DNA from: Vagococcus fluvialis bH819
GTDB lineage: Bacteria > Bacillota > Bacilli > Lactobacillales > Vagococcaceae
Assembly: GCF_900163795.1 (NCBI RefSeq)
Contig: NZ_FWFD01000007.1
Coordinates: forward strand, 1 to 64,000
Reading direction: 5' to 3'
Length of the DNA stretch: 64,000 nt
The notes beneath the pieces were generated by a model. The model did not search any database. It was given only the letters and a program-made list of their open reading frames with translations, and had not been told where the DNA came from. Within the stretch, counting starts at the first letter, position 1; each line of letters begins with the position of its first letter. Shown one piece after another: positions 42,837 to 51,414 of the stretch. Both the position numbers and the translations under genes were made by a program.

Positions 42837-43180
42837 GGTTATTAAATTCCAAATAAAGAATAATCGTCACAAAACTAAAATAAGAAACACCAATAATTGG
42901 AAGGATAAAAACAAACAGACCTTCATTAAACCTAATCCAATCAGAAAAAAACAAAAGAAGAAATAGACAATGAAGGGTCCCTAAAGTTTTAACGATTGTT
43001 GTTCGCTTGCTGGGAAGGTTGACTTTAAAGGCAGACAAGCAAATAAAAAGGGAAAGACCACTAAGAAAATAACCAACCAATTGATTGTCACCAAAGTGTA
43101 TGCCAATCCCTTTTCCAGTGGCAAAAATAAGGGATAAAAAGTAAGGTGAGATAAATTGTTTGATGGTAGTTTGATTTCAT
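42823..43180 (-). pseudogene. Frameshifted small membrane protein gene
   Basis: AGGAGGAG and ATG at 43180 open a frame that soon stops, but the frame from about 43175 onward reads without stops as TIKQFISPYFLSLIFATGKG into a hydrophobic protein of about 85 residues ending at 42823. One missing or extra base within the first few codons would restore a four-helix protein of about 118 residues. No valid start with a ribosome binding site exists in the second frame. It is either a pseudogene or a sequencing error, and is last in a minus-strand group of damaged genes. Confidence 0.6.
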
Positions 43181-43195
43181 ATAAACTCCTCCTAA

Positions 43196-43621
43196 CTAAG
43201 GTTTAGGGATGTCGTAACCAATAGCCTTTAATTCTTTATGACTTGGTGGAAAAGCAAATTCATTCTTAATAAAATCTATATCTTCTGGTGTATTGCCATT
43301 ATAAACAGGGTAATAGGAAAAGTCGTGGTGTTTCAGGTTATATCGAATGAAATATTCCCTTCCAGTTTCATTTTTGGTCACGAGAGGATCTGTGCTATCC
43401 AGTTCTTTATCAGATTTAGTCGTAAATGTCACCATGTATTCGTTACCTGTAAAATTTAAAAAAGTTTTTTCTAAAATAATCAGTTCACTACTGGAAATAT
43501 TTTTTTCTTTTTTTAAATAATTTTTGATTTTCCAATCCACCCATTTATTTAATGCTAATGGCGATAGGCATAAAATTGTTATAATTACGAGACAGATGAG
43601 ACTGCTTCTTTTTTTTGTCAT
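43196..43621 (-). CDS. Hypothetical membrane-anchored protein
   Basis: 141 residues: one N-terminal helix (SSLICLVIITILCLSPLALN) then a polar extracellular domain. A GATGTCC-type AAAGGAC ribosome binding site precedes the ATG. Unrecognised, possibly DUF3139-like in size and plan. It follows the broken hydrolase gene by 17 bases, so they form one operon. Confidence 0.65.
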   Translation of the reverse strand: MTKKRSSLICLVIITILCLSPLALNKWVDWKIKNYLKKEKNISSSELIILEKTFLNFTGNEYMVTFTTKSDKELDSTDPLVTKNETGREYFIRYNLKHHDFSYYPVYNGNTPEDIDFIKNEFAFPPSHKELKAIGYDIPKP

Positions 43622-43638
43622 GGTGAGATGTCCTTTCT

Positions 43639-44697
43639 TTAATAATCTCCAATTTTTCTAGGAGTATAGCCATTTTGAAAAATATCAGGTAATGCAGAAG
43701 GATAGATATACTGAACGTGTGCATAGTAGTCTTTAATAACTGGCGAGTTACCACTGCCATACCAGTAAGAATTAAAAACAAGTTTTGAACAATAATTTGG
43801 ATTGGTAACTAATGGACCGGGAGAGATTAGGTACCTAAGGTTAATATTACGTGAATAACTACCTGAATAACTAAAATAATGTTTATCTGCATAATTAGCT
43901 ACTTGATTAGCCATATTTTTATTTGGGATTCTCCATATTTGAATTTTATAGTTAATGTTTTGATCAGGGGTCCAACCTTGTTCAGAATAACCGAACAACC
44001 AGTTATTAGCATTAAATTAATGATTATTTTTTTCGATGCCACCAGCAAACCATTTTACAGGATTTCTTCCTCCAGTCATTTCTAGAATATAATTATCAGT
44101 TGTAGCAATGGCGGCATGTCCAGGACCTTTTGAATTAACAACAATAATATCACCTTTTCGTAAATCTTTCTTAAAACGATTTGCACTTCTTTTTTGAGCG
44201 TCTGAAAAGCCACGTGTGCTGATATCGGTAATGTAATTTCCTGAATAGGCTTCTCCTTGACCATCAGGTAACGCACCAAAACGTATTTGTTCAAACCATT
44301 CATCAAAGCTTTCCTCTAGCTTAAAAATTTCTTTAGTTTCAGGGTATTCATCTAAGTATATTTTGTAATTATAAATAAAATCTTCCAATGAATATAGTTC
44401 TCTTTTTATTTTACCAGTTGATATCGCATATTCATAAAATTCTTCTATCTTATCATCTCCGATAATTTGAGTATCTGGTATGTTGTTTTCTAAACTATCA
44501 GATGTGTTGGTTATATCTGATATAGGCGTAACCGAATCTTTTTTTGTTGATTCTTCTGTGGTAGATGATAAAATTTCTGAATCAATATCAGTGGAAAATT
44601 TAGTGGATGTCGAATTTTCTGTAGCAGCGATACCAATTGGGTTTGAAATTAGTAGAGAAAAAATAAGTAAACTTGAACTTAACAATTTTCTTTTCAT
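43639..44697 (-). pseudogene. Secreted YiiX/NlpC-P60-like cysteine hydrolase split by an in-frame stop
   Basis: ATG 44697 opens a signal peptide (KRKLLSSSLLIFSLLISNPIGIA), a Ser/Thr-rich linker, then a permuted papain-like domain with GDIIVVNSKGPGHAAIAT (likely catalytic His). A TAA at 44019-44017 stops the frame; without any shift it continues as FNANNWLFGYSEQGW to NPNYCSKLVFNSYW (likely catalytic Cys) and ends at 43639. The stop thus separates His from Cys. Total length would be about 352 residues. The downstream part has no ribosome binding site for restart. Either inactive, read through, or a sequence error. Confidence 0.75.
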
Positions 44698-44757
44698 TAA
44701 TAACAACCTTCTTTCTTTTTGATGCCCTAAATATCCCACAAACTTTTCTTTTAAGTA

Positions 44758-44776
44758 AGCAATCAACAGTTTACAT
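44758..44776 (-). promoter_or_regulatory. 19-bp shared box, copy 1
   Basis: On the minus strand it reads ATGTAAAC-TGT-TGATTGCT, 61 bases before the secreted hydrolase start. The two 8-base blocks are identical in copies at 44881-44899 and 46232-46250. Confidence 0.65.
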
Positions 44777-44880
44777 CATGTCAACCAGAGCGAGCAACAT
44801 TGTTATATCAGAGTTTCGAACACGTGTTTTTAAATAATTAAGAACTTTCTTTTTTTGAGGAGCACGCAATAAGTGTTGAG

Positions 44881-44899
44881 ATGTAAACCAATGATTGCT
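44881..44899 (+). promoter_or_regulatory. 19-bp shared box, copy 2
   Basis: ATGTAAAC-CAA-TGATTGCT, 66 bases before the first XRE gene and in the same orientation to its gene as the other two copies. A T-rich stretch follows, as in copy 3. Confidence 0.65.
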
Positions 44900-44964
44900 T
44901 ATTTTTTTCTGTCATTCTCGTTATAGTTAAGGTAAATAACTAAAATGAGAGAGGAAGAGTTTTT

Positions 44965-45189
44965 ATGAATTTCGGGACTTTTATAAAAAACAATCGTATA
45001 ATAAAAGGAAAGAGTCAAAAAGAGATGGCAAAATTTTTAGGGGTCAGAAGACAGTCAGTTTCGAGATGGGAAAATAACTTAGCTTTTCCATCTTTGGAAC
45101 ATTTGTATGACTTGTCCGAATTTTTAGAGATATCCATGGAGGATGTCTTGATCAATTTGCGCTATTCCCTAATGGAAAAGAAAGGTTGA
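44965..45189 (+). CDS. Short XRE-family regulator
   Basis: 74 residues, almost only a Cro/CI HTH (MAKFLGVRRQSVSRWENNLAFPSLEHLYDLSEFLEIS). Its stop overlaps the start region of the next XRE gene, and the two HTH domains are similar, so they may act together. AGAGGAAG precedes the ATG. The 19-bp box upstream is a candidate operator for one of them. Confidence 0.8.
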   Translation: MNFGTFIKNNRIIKGKSQKEMAKFLGVRRQSVSRWENNLAFPSLEHLYDLSEFLEISMEDVLINLRYSLMEKKG

Positions 45190-45194
45190 TTCAA

Positions 45195-45719
45195 GTGACA
45201 TTGGGTAGACGGTTGAAGCAAGTCAGAGTAGAAAAAGGTTTTTCTCAAGCAGAGGTGGCTGATTTTTTAAATATATCACGGCAATCAATTTCAAGATGGG
45301 AAACAGATAAAGCATACCCAGATTTGGATAATTTAGTTGAGTTAAGCAAATATTATGAAGTGTCGATTGATGAATTACTAACAGAAACTAAAGTTCTCCA
45401 ACATGAGATTAATCAAAAAACAGAGCAAATGAATAAAAATATAGAAGAAATAGAAAAGAAGCGACAAAAGCTAAACCAATTATTATCCTCAGATAGTGAT
45501 GAAAGTTGGGTGTTACTATTATTTACGGCTTTATCTATTGCCATTGCTCCTTTTGGATTAATCGCACTTCCACTTGTTCTATGGCGTAATAAAAAAGACA
45601 ATCAATTTTATAAATTAATCGTCATTTTATCAATATTGATTTTTGTATATAATGTTCATGTTTTTACTGTGTGGATAACAACGGCTTTGGAAATCGGAGT
45701 AATCACGGATATTCAGTAA
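45195..45719 (+). CDS. XRE-family regulator with membrane helices
   Basis: 174 residues: HTH (about 4-60; FSQAEVADFLNISRQSISRWETDKAYPDL), a coiled-coil stretch (about 68-95), then two membrane helices at the C-terminus. GTG 45195 is used, 9 bases after AGAAAGG; TTG 45186 abuts that site. The stop meets that of the convergent secreted-protein gene. Likely a membrane-tethered transcription factor. Confidence 0.8.
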   Translation: MTLGRRLKQVRVEKGFSQAEVADFLNISRQSISRWETDKAYPDLDNLVELSKYYEVSIDELLTETKVLQHEINQKTEQMNKNIEEIEKKRQKLNQLLSSDSDESWVLLLFTALSIAIAPFGLIALPLVLWRNKKDNQFYKLIVILSILIFVYNVHVFTVWITTALEIGVITDIQ

Positions 45720-46169
45720 TTATTGAATGACTAGTTGATTATTTGAGACAGTTGTTTTTGCTTGAACAACATTAGTGGCAGACCGATATTTCCAAGAACC
45801 TTTCCCAATCGCCAGAGAATCAGAATGACGTTTAACAGAAGTGTTTGAAAAACTGCCTTGTATCTCTGTGAATTGTCCACTATGAGCGGCAGTTATTTTG
45901 TTTTTTTTAACATTAACTTTGTAAGAAATGGTCCAAGCATTATTTTTACTTTTAGAAACAGTATAGGTCTTATCAGGCATTCTAGAAAAAAGCGAGTTAT
46001 CTAAAATAGTGATAGTCACCTTTTCTCCCTGTTCTTCTAAAGTGAAGGTTTCTAGTAGCTGATGATTGTTTAGGTCGTAGTTGACTTTTGTCTCACTTGC
46101 TAAAGTATCGTGTCCATTTAAGAAAAAGCCACCACCCAAAACAAAGAAATTTATAACTAATTTTTTCAT
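45720..46169 (-). CDS. Small secreted protein
   Basis: 149 residues: a signal peptide (MKKLVINFFVLGGGFFL ... TLA before SE), then a beta-rich mature domain of about 125 residues with many Thr, Ser, Asn and Lys residues. AGGAGG lies upstream of the ATG. Unrecognised. The 19-bp box lies 63 bases before the start, suggesting co-regulation with the XRE pair and the secreted hydrolase. Confidence 0.75.
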   Translation of the reverse strand: MKKLVINFFVLGGGFFLNGHDTLASETKVNYDLNNHQLLETFTLEEQGEKVTITILDNSLFSRMPDKTYTVSKSKNNAWTISYKVNVKKNKITAAHSGQFTEIQGSFSNTSVKRHSDSLAIGKGSWKYRSATNVVQAKTTVSNNQLVIQ

Positions 46170-46231
46170 AAATATATTCCTCCTAAATAAATGTGATAGG
46201 AAAAGTTTACCGTTTTTTAGGAGAAAAAAAG

Positions 46232-46250
46232 AGCAATCAGTGGTTTACAT
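46232..46250 (-). promoter_or_regulatory. 19-bp shared box, copy 3
   Basis: On the minus strand it reads ATGTAAAC-CAC-TGATTGCT. Here the box sits inside a hairpin (46232-46269), and it may double as a terminator. Confidence 0.6.
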
Positions 46251-46274
46251 TAGGCAACCACTGATTGCTTTTTG
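46232..46274. terminator. Hairpin with T runs on both strands
   Basis: AGCAATCAGTGGTT (46232-46245) pairs perfectly with AACCACTGATTGCT (46256-46269). T-rich flanks on both strands allow termination of lepB from one side. It overlaps box copy 3. Confidence 0.75.
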
Positions 46275-46351
46275 GGTTGAATTGATTATTTTGATAAAAA
46301 TGGTTGTAAAAAAATCGAGACCTATGTTTGAGGTTCGGTTCTTTTTCATCT

Positions 46352-46906
46352 CTACTTAATCATGCCCCACTTTTCAGGTGGCCAGAATGAAACTTTTGCT
46401 TTTCCAATAATATTATCTTTAGGAATAAACCCGACTTCAGGATAGCGGCTATCTTTTGACACGCGGCGATTATCCCCTAATACAAAATAAGTATTCGAAG
46501 GAACTGTTTGTTGTCCAGTCAGTTCTGACAGGGTAAAATTAGGCGTTAATGGCTCGATGTTCCCTACATCTTTCCATTTTTGTTGGTAGTCAGTTAGGTA
46601 AGGCTCATTGAGAGATTGTCCATTAATCAGTAGCTGATCCTCTTTATATTCAACCGTATCTCCGGGTAATCCAATGACACGTTTCACATAGAAAAGAGAG
46701 GGATCATCAGGCGCTTGCAGAGGAACCACATCAAATCGTTTGATGTCTCCTAATTTATAAGCAATGGCTTTTTCTCCATCAACGAGTGTGGGCATCATAG
46801 AAAGCCCCTCTACTTTAATAGGTGAGAAGACAAAGACTCTAATCGCAACTAAAATAGCCACAAGTGAAACTAACCAAAGTAATTCTTTTATCCAATGTTT
46901 GATCAT
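46352..46906 (-). CDS. lepB: Signal peptidase I
   Basis: 184 residues: one N-terminal membrane helix, then a catalytic domain outside the cell. Ser36 (VEGLSMMPTL) and Lys75 (YVKRVIGLPGD) are the Ser/Lys dyad, and VLGDNRRVSKDSRY is the conserved box E region. It cleaves leader peptides of exported proteins. AAAGGTGG lies before the ATG. Confidence 0.95.
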   Translation of the reverse strand: MIKHWIKELLWLVSLVAILVAIRVFVFSPIKVEGLSMMPTLVDGEKAIAYKLGDIKRFDVVPLQAPDDPSLFYVKRVIGLPGDTVEYKEDQLLINGQSLNEPYLTDYQQKWKDVGNIEPLTPNFTLSELTGQQTVPSNTYFVLGDNRRVSKDSRYPEVGFIPKDNIIGKAKVSFWPPEKWGMIK

Positions 46907-46996
46907 TCCTTAACCACCTTTAGTAATTTCGTTTATCATACCATAAAAACGTGGGGTTCCATTCACCCCGTAAAAAATTTCATAAATTATTAAAAT

Positions 46997-48643
46997 TTAT
47001 GAATGCCATGCTTTGTTTGTATCAAAGTAATTGGCTGATTCAAAAGCATGTGCCACAATTTCATCTGGAAACCCGAGAGCGTCAATCAGTTTAATGGCGT
47101 TTCGAGAAGTCGCCACGCCGTCTTTGAGTAAGTAATCAAAGGTGATGCCTTGATCCTTTTCCACTGTTTCTTCGAAATGAATATTATCGCAAGAGGCACC
47201 TAAAATTTGAGGTAATTCAATATCATGAGTTGCCACAAATGTCAGTTGATTTTGACTATTTAACCACTGAATGACACTAGATGAGGCCGCAATCCGCTCA
47301 ATGGTATTGGTACCTTTTAAAATCTCATCAATAAAGGTATAACAAAATTTCCCAGTAGCTACTTGATTGATTAGACGACGGAGGGATTTGATTTCGGCAA
47401 TAAAGTAACTATCCCCATCAATCACACTGTCACTGACCCCCATAGAAGATAGGATATGTCCTCGTTTTAATTGGAACGAAGTCGCTAGGCAAGTGTTAAG
47501 TGTTTGTGCCAACAAGCAATTGATGGCAACACTTCTCACATAGGTAGATTTTCCAGAAGCATTTGAACCAGTAATCAATGTATTTTTCTGCCAAGCAACA
47601 GGATTGGGCACAGGTTCGCTAAGTAAAGGATGAATCACATTTTCTCCTATGACTTCGTTTTTATCTGTAAATACTGGCTGACACCAATGCTCTCCGTAGA
47701 TCTCACGAAGGTTTAAAATCGCAATGCTCACTTCCAGTTGCCCCAGTAAATCCCAAATGTCTTTGGCATCTTGTTGATGATGATTGAGTGCTTTTGAAAC
47801 AGTTCCATAAGAGATGAAAGGTAGTAAAAAGGCGCCGCCTAACATTTCAACCATCATCTCCATTTCGCCACCGGTTTTAGTTTTAAAGGCAAAAGCAAAA
47901 GGTAAAACTTTTTGAAAAGGTGCTATTTTTTTCTGTAATTCCTCTTTGACAGGTGAATTTTTCTTACTTAATTTAGTCCCAAGAGACAAGCTTTGAACCA
48001 AGTAGCTCATGGTTCCTAGTTCCACATCTAATTTTCCTTTTTGGATGAAGTAAAAAATAGTGTTAAAACAAAGGGAAGCCAGACCAACAAACAAGCCGAT
48101 AGGACCAATAAAGATAGCTGAAATTAAGCTAATAATAGGTAATAGACCAAGAAAAGTAAACAGCCCTTGTTGCTCAAATACTGGTTTTGTCTGTTCATTC
48201 AAATAAGCTTGAATATAGTTAAAATCCTTTTTCCCTAATTGGGCAAATTGATAAGAAAAAGCTTCTCGTTCTGATGGGTGTTCTTTAAAGTAAGCGATTA
48301 TTTCTTCTGAGGATGGCTCATCATCACTTAAAGAATAACTACGTAGCGTTTCATAGAGTTTTTCTGAGCCAATACTTGAATATGTGAGATTGAGTCGTTG
48401 AAAGACCTCAAACATATCTAAATCTTGCCAGGTTAAATCATCAATTAGACTATTCTCTTGATGATTCTTTAAACTAAACGCTTTGTGGAGACTTTTCTCC
48501 GTGTCTTTTTTTGTGCCGCGTGGAATGTTTCCCCAATCTGATTTAATCTGTTTTCTTAATTTCACACGACTAACATAATCAAGGTAATAAAAAAAACCAG
48601 TAATGCCAAGGACGAATAAGATTACAATTCCTATTTCATTCAT
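46997..48643 (-). CDS. MutS-like ATPase with membrane segments
   Basis: 548 residues. The C-terminal third is a MutS-type ATPase (Walker A ITGSNASGKSTY, Walker B YTFIDEILKGTNTIERIAAS, and ATHDIELP). The MutS mismatch-binding domains are missing. Instead there is an N-terminal helix (about 5-24) and two helices near the middle (about 165-205). AAAGGAG precedes the ATG. Such MutS-family proteins are found in Firmicutes, but their job is not known. Membrane location makes ordinary mismatch repair unlikely. Confidence 0.8.
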   Translation of the reverse strand: MNEIGIVILFVLGITGFFYYLDYVSRVKLRKQIKSDWGNIPRGTKKDTEKSLHKAFSLKNHQENSLIDDLTWQDLDMFEVFQRLNLTYSSIGSEKLYETLRSYSLSDDEPSSEEIIAYFKEHPSEREAFSYQFAQLGKKDFNYIQAYLNEQTKPVFEQQGLFTFLGLLPIISLISAIFIGPIGLFVGLASLCFNTIFYFIQKGKLDVELGTMSYLVQSLSLGTKLSKKNSPVKEELQKKIAPFQKVLPFAFAFKTKTGGEMEMMVEMLGGAFLLPFISYGTVSKALNHHQQDAKDIWDLLGQLEVSIAILNLREIYGEHWCQPVFTDKNEVIGENVIHPLLSEPVPNPVAWQKNTLITGSNASGKSTYVRSVAINCLLAQTLNTCLATSFQLKRGHILSSMGVSDSVIDGDSYFIAEIKSLRRLINQVATGKFCYTFIDEILKGTNTIERIAASSSVIQWLNSQNQLTFVATHDIELPQILGASCDNIHFEETVEKDQGITFDYLLKDGVATSRNAIKLIDALGFPDEIVAHAFESANYFDTNKAWHS

Positions 48644-48737
48644 AGTAGGACTCCTTTAAAAAAATAATATCCTCATTATATCACTTTTATTTGAGATCTT
48701 TACGGTATACTAGAAAGAAAAAGCGATGTGACGTAAG

Positions 48738-49292
48738 ATGAGAAATGTTTATTTTATTAGACATGGTTTAAGAGATACGACAGTCCAAGATGATATGCTC
48801 GCTCCTTTAACAGAACAGGGTAGAAGAGATGTTGAAGTTTTGAGTAAAAAACTATTAAAAGAAGAAATTACTCAAATTTACACGAGTCCCTTTTTACGGG
48901 CCAAAGAAACGGTGATGCCTTTAGCTCGCCGATTAAATCTTGAAATGAATGTCATTGAGGGATTAAAAGAGCGAGAAGTCGGCAGTTGGGTGGATGATTT
49001 TCAAGCGTTTACGAAAAAACAGTGGGAAGATAAGACGTATAAATTAGAATTAGGGGAATCTTTGGATGATGTTTCAAAACGAAGCGTCGCTATATTTAAC
49101 CAACTTCAAAAGAAAAGCTCTGGGGATTTTGTGATAAGTGGACACGGAACCTGGTTAGCTGTGTTGTTTAATCATTTAACTAGTGGGGAGTTTGGTTATG
49201 AGGAATTTAGAGAGATGAACTTTCCAGATGTCTACTACGGCGAATTTACTGAGGATGACCAATTTATTTCTTTGAAAAAATACTTGACCTAA
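48738..49292 (+). CDS. Histidine phosphatase family protein
   Basis: 184 residues with the phosphoglycerate-mutase-like fold: catalytic FIRHGLRD, PFLRAKETVMPLA, Glu in the GLKEREVGSW segment, and second His in VISGHGTW. The ribosome binding site is weak. It begins a likely operon with the HAD and LacI genes, at spacing 49 and 13 bases. The substrate is unknown, probably a small phosphate ester. Confidence 0.85.
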   Translation: MRNVYFIRHGLRDTTVQDDMLAPLTEQGRRDVEVLSKKLLKEEITQIYTSPFLRAKETVMPLARRLNLEMNVIEGLKEREVGSWVDDFQAFTKKQWEDKTYKLELGESLDDVSKRSVAIFNQLQKKSSGDFVISGHGTWLAVLFNHLTSGEFGYEEFREMNFPDVYYGEFTEDDQFISLKKYLT

Positions 49293-49341
49293 AACCCGTT
49301 TCAGTCGGTATAGTGTGATTAAAACTACGAGGAGCAAACAC

Positions 49342-50151
49342 ATGATTACGCATATATTTTCAGATTTAGATGGGACATTATTAAACGAGACTGGAGACGT
49401 TACGGAAACCAACGCTGCAATGATTATTCATAGTGGTATTCCTTTTAGCTTGGTTTCGGCGAGAACTCCAAATGACATGGCACCCATTGTTGAGAAACTG
49501 CACTTAACCTCACCTCAAGTAGCTTTTAATGGAGGCTTGATTTACCGCAATGAAGCAGGAAAACGAGTGATTATTTCAGAGGAATTTATTGAGTGGAAGA
49601 TGGCTCAAAAGATCATTACCTTGATTCAGACCTGCTATCCAAGTTTAAGTTTTAGTTTCTATGACGATGATAACTGGTATACGTGTAAGATCGATGAAGG
49701 AATCAAAAGAGAAGAAAGTATTGGCAGTCAAATACCGCAAGTTGTAGAAAGAGAAACTTTTTTTAGCCAAGCCCCACGTAAATTGTTTAAAATTATGTTG
49801 TGGATTTTTGACGCTGAGGTGATGGAAGAGGCTAAAGAGTTCTTTGAAAAATTAGAGATTGAAGAGTTAGCTTTCACTCAGTCGAGTCCTTCCACCTTAG
49901 AAATCACGAATATCAAGGCGCAAAAGTCTAAAGGGATTGATTATATTCTGTCTCATTATGATTTGGATAAGGAGCATGTGGCGGCTTTTGGGGACGGGCA
50001 TAATGATATTTCCATGTTAGAAAAAGTAGGACATCCCGTGGTCATGGAAAATGCTAGTGATGAAGTCAAAGTTTACGGTCGCTATATTACAAAAACGAAT
50101 TTAGAAGACGGCGTGGGTTATGGTATTGAAACGTATTTTTTGAAAAAATAG
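49342..50151 (+). CDS. Cof-type HAD hydrolase
   Basis: 269 residues, HAD superfamily IIB. Motif I is FSDLDGTLL (nucleophile Asp), motif II LVSAR, and motif III/IV KGIDYILSHYDL ... AFGDGHNDISML. ATG 49342 has GAGGAG 8 bases upstream. It dephosphorylates a sugar phosphate or other metabolite. It lies just before a LacI-family gene. Confidence 0.9.
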   Translation: MITHIFSDLDGTLLNETGDVTETNAAMIIHSGIPFSLVSARTPNDMAPIVEKLHLTSPQVAFNGGLIYRNEAGKRVIISEEFIEWKMAQKIITLIQTCYPSLSFSFYDDDNWYTCKIDEGIKREESIGSQIPQVVERETFFSQAPRKLFKIMLWIFDAEVMEEAKEFFEKLEIEELAFTQSSPSTLEITNIKAQKSKGIDYILSHYDLDKEHVAAFGDGHNDISMLEKVGHPVVMENASDEVKVYGRYITKTNLEDGVGYGIETYFLKK

Positions 50152-50164
50152 AGGAGTGACGGGA

Positions 50165-51121
50165 GTGGCAAACATACATGATATTGCGAAAAAAAGTGGC
50201 TATTCAGCAGCAACTGTTTCTAGGGTCTTGAATCAGCGTAACCATGTTTCTAAAGAAGCCCAAGAAAAAATTAAAGCAGCCATTAAAGAGCTGGACTATG
50301 TACCTAGTGAAATCGCTCGAGATTTAAGTCGAGGGAAAACTTTGAATATCGGTATTGTCTTACCACACACGAAGCATCCTTTTTTTACAGAAATATTGCG
50401 AGGCGCTATCGATGCTTCTTTTCAAACGGACTATCATTTGGTTATTTTGCCCTCTGCTTACGACAAGGAAAGAGAGTTGGCTTATTTAGAGCAGTTAAGA
50501 AGTAATGCCTATGACGGATTGATTTTCACTTCACGGGGGTTGGCTCTTGAAACTTTGGTCAGTTACACGAAATATGCACCTATAGTTTGCTGTGAAGATC
50601 CTGGGGAAGTTGAGATTTCCGCAGTGTATTCACAGCGGAATATTGCTTATGAAGCGGGAATGAATTGGCTGAAAGAAAAAGAGTACCAAAAAATCGGCTT
50701 TTTCTTTAGTCGGGAAGCTAGAGTAAGTGCCACAAGCCGCGAAACAGTTAAAGCGTATCAAAAAGTATACGGACAAGAGTTGGCAGACCAGTGGATTAAA
50801 ACTGGTATCGCCACTTATGAAGAAGGCTATCAAGCTGCTAAAGAATGGCACGAATCAGGGGTGGAGATAGAAGCCATCTTTTCTAACGGAGATGATGTAG
50901 CTGCAGGTGCTAGACAATTTTATCTTGATTACAAATTATCAGTGCCGTTTTTAGTGGGACAAGAGATGCAGTTAAGTAGCCAATTGCTTAATATTTCGAC
51001 CATAGACAATCGTTTTTCTGAGATTGGTAAGAAAGCTTTTGAATTAGTTTTAGACAGCTCAAGAGTGGAAAAAATTGGGATACCTTCGAAGTTTGTTGTG
51101 AGGGAAGAGAATAAGTCGTAA
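50165..51121 (+). CDS. LacI family transcriptional regulator
   Basis: 318 residues. The N-terminal HTH and hinge are ANIHDIAKKSGYSAATVSRV and PSEIARDLSRGKTLNIGIV; a periplasmic-binding-protein-like domain follows. GTG 50165 lies 8 bases after GAGGAG, and GTG 50156 overlaps that site. The product begins right at the canonical HTH. The linked genes are two phosphatases, so it may govern sugar phosphate metabolism. A structured repeat starts 5 bases after the stop. Confidence 0.9.
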   Translation: MANIHDIAKKSGYSAATVSRVLNQRNHVSKEAQEKIKAAIKELDYVPSEIARDLSRGKTLNIGIVLPHTKHPFFTEILRGAIDASFQTDYHLVILPSAYDKERELAYLEQLRSNAYDGLIFTSRGLALETLVSYTKYAPIVCCEDPGEVEISAVYSQRNIAYEAGMNWLKEKEYQKIGFFFSREARVSATSRETVKAYQKVYGQELADQWIKTGIATYEEGYQAAKEWHESGVEIEAIFSNGDDVAAGARQFYLDYKLSVPFLVGQEMQLSSQLLNISTIDNRFSEIGKKAFELVLDSSRVEKIGIPSKFVVREENKS

Positions 51122-51125
51122 ATAA

Positions 51126-51240
51126 CAGGGTGGGTCAAAAGTCGTTTTGCTCCAAGCAACTGGAGGGAAAATCGAACAATCACTCTTTTTGATTGATCGA
51201 TTTTCGTGAAGTTGCCGTGGGAGCAGACTTTTTACCCCTG
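51126..51240 (+). repeat. Structured repeat copy C
   Basis: The outer stem is GGGTCAAAAGTC against GACTTTTTACCC. Constant blocks are TGCTCCAAGCAACTGGAGG and GAAGTTGCCGTGGGAGCA. The apical stem GAAAATCGA-A-CAATCA pairs with TGATTG-A-TCGATTTTC, with an A-A mismatch as in copies A and B. It lies directly after the LacI gene and could also end its transcript. Confidence 0.75.
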
Positions 51241-51264
51241 ACTATTAAAGATTATTCGTATAAA

Positions 51265-51296
51265 TAAAATAGAGGCTGACATTTTGGGCAGCCTTT
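51265..51296 (+). terminator. Terminator resembling the sRNA copy 3 terminator
   Basis: AGGCTG pairs with CAGCCT, followed by five Ts. The stretch GTATAAATAAAA-AGAGGCTGACATTTT is nearly the same as at 30668-30695, so this is a shared or mobile terminator cassette. Confidence 0.7.
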
Positions 51297-51414
51297 TTGC
51301 GTTCTAAATGTTCCTCATTTGCAACTTAAGTATATCTTATTTTTTCCTTAAAATATAACCGATAGTATAAATAATGAGGTATATTTATATTGAAAAGTTG
51401 GAAGGGGCGTTTTG

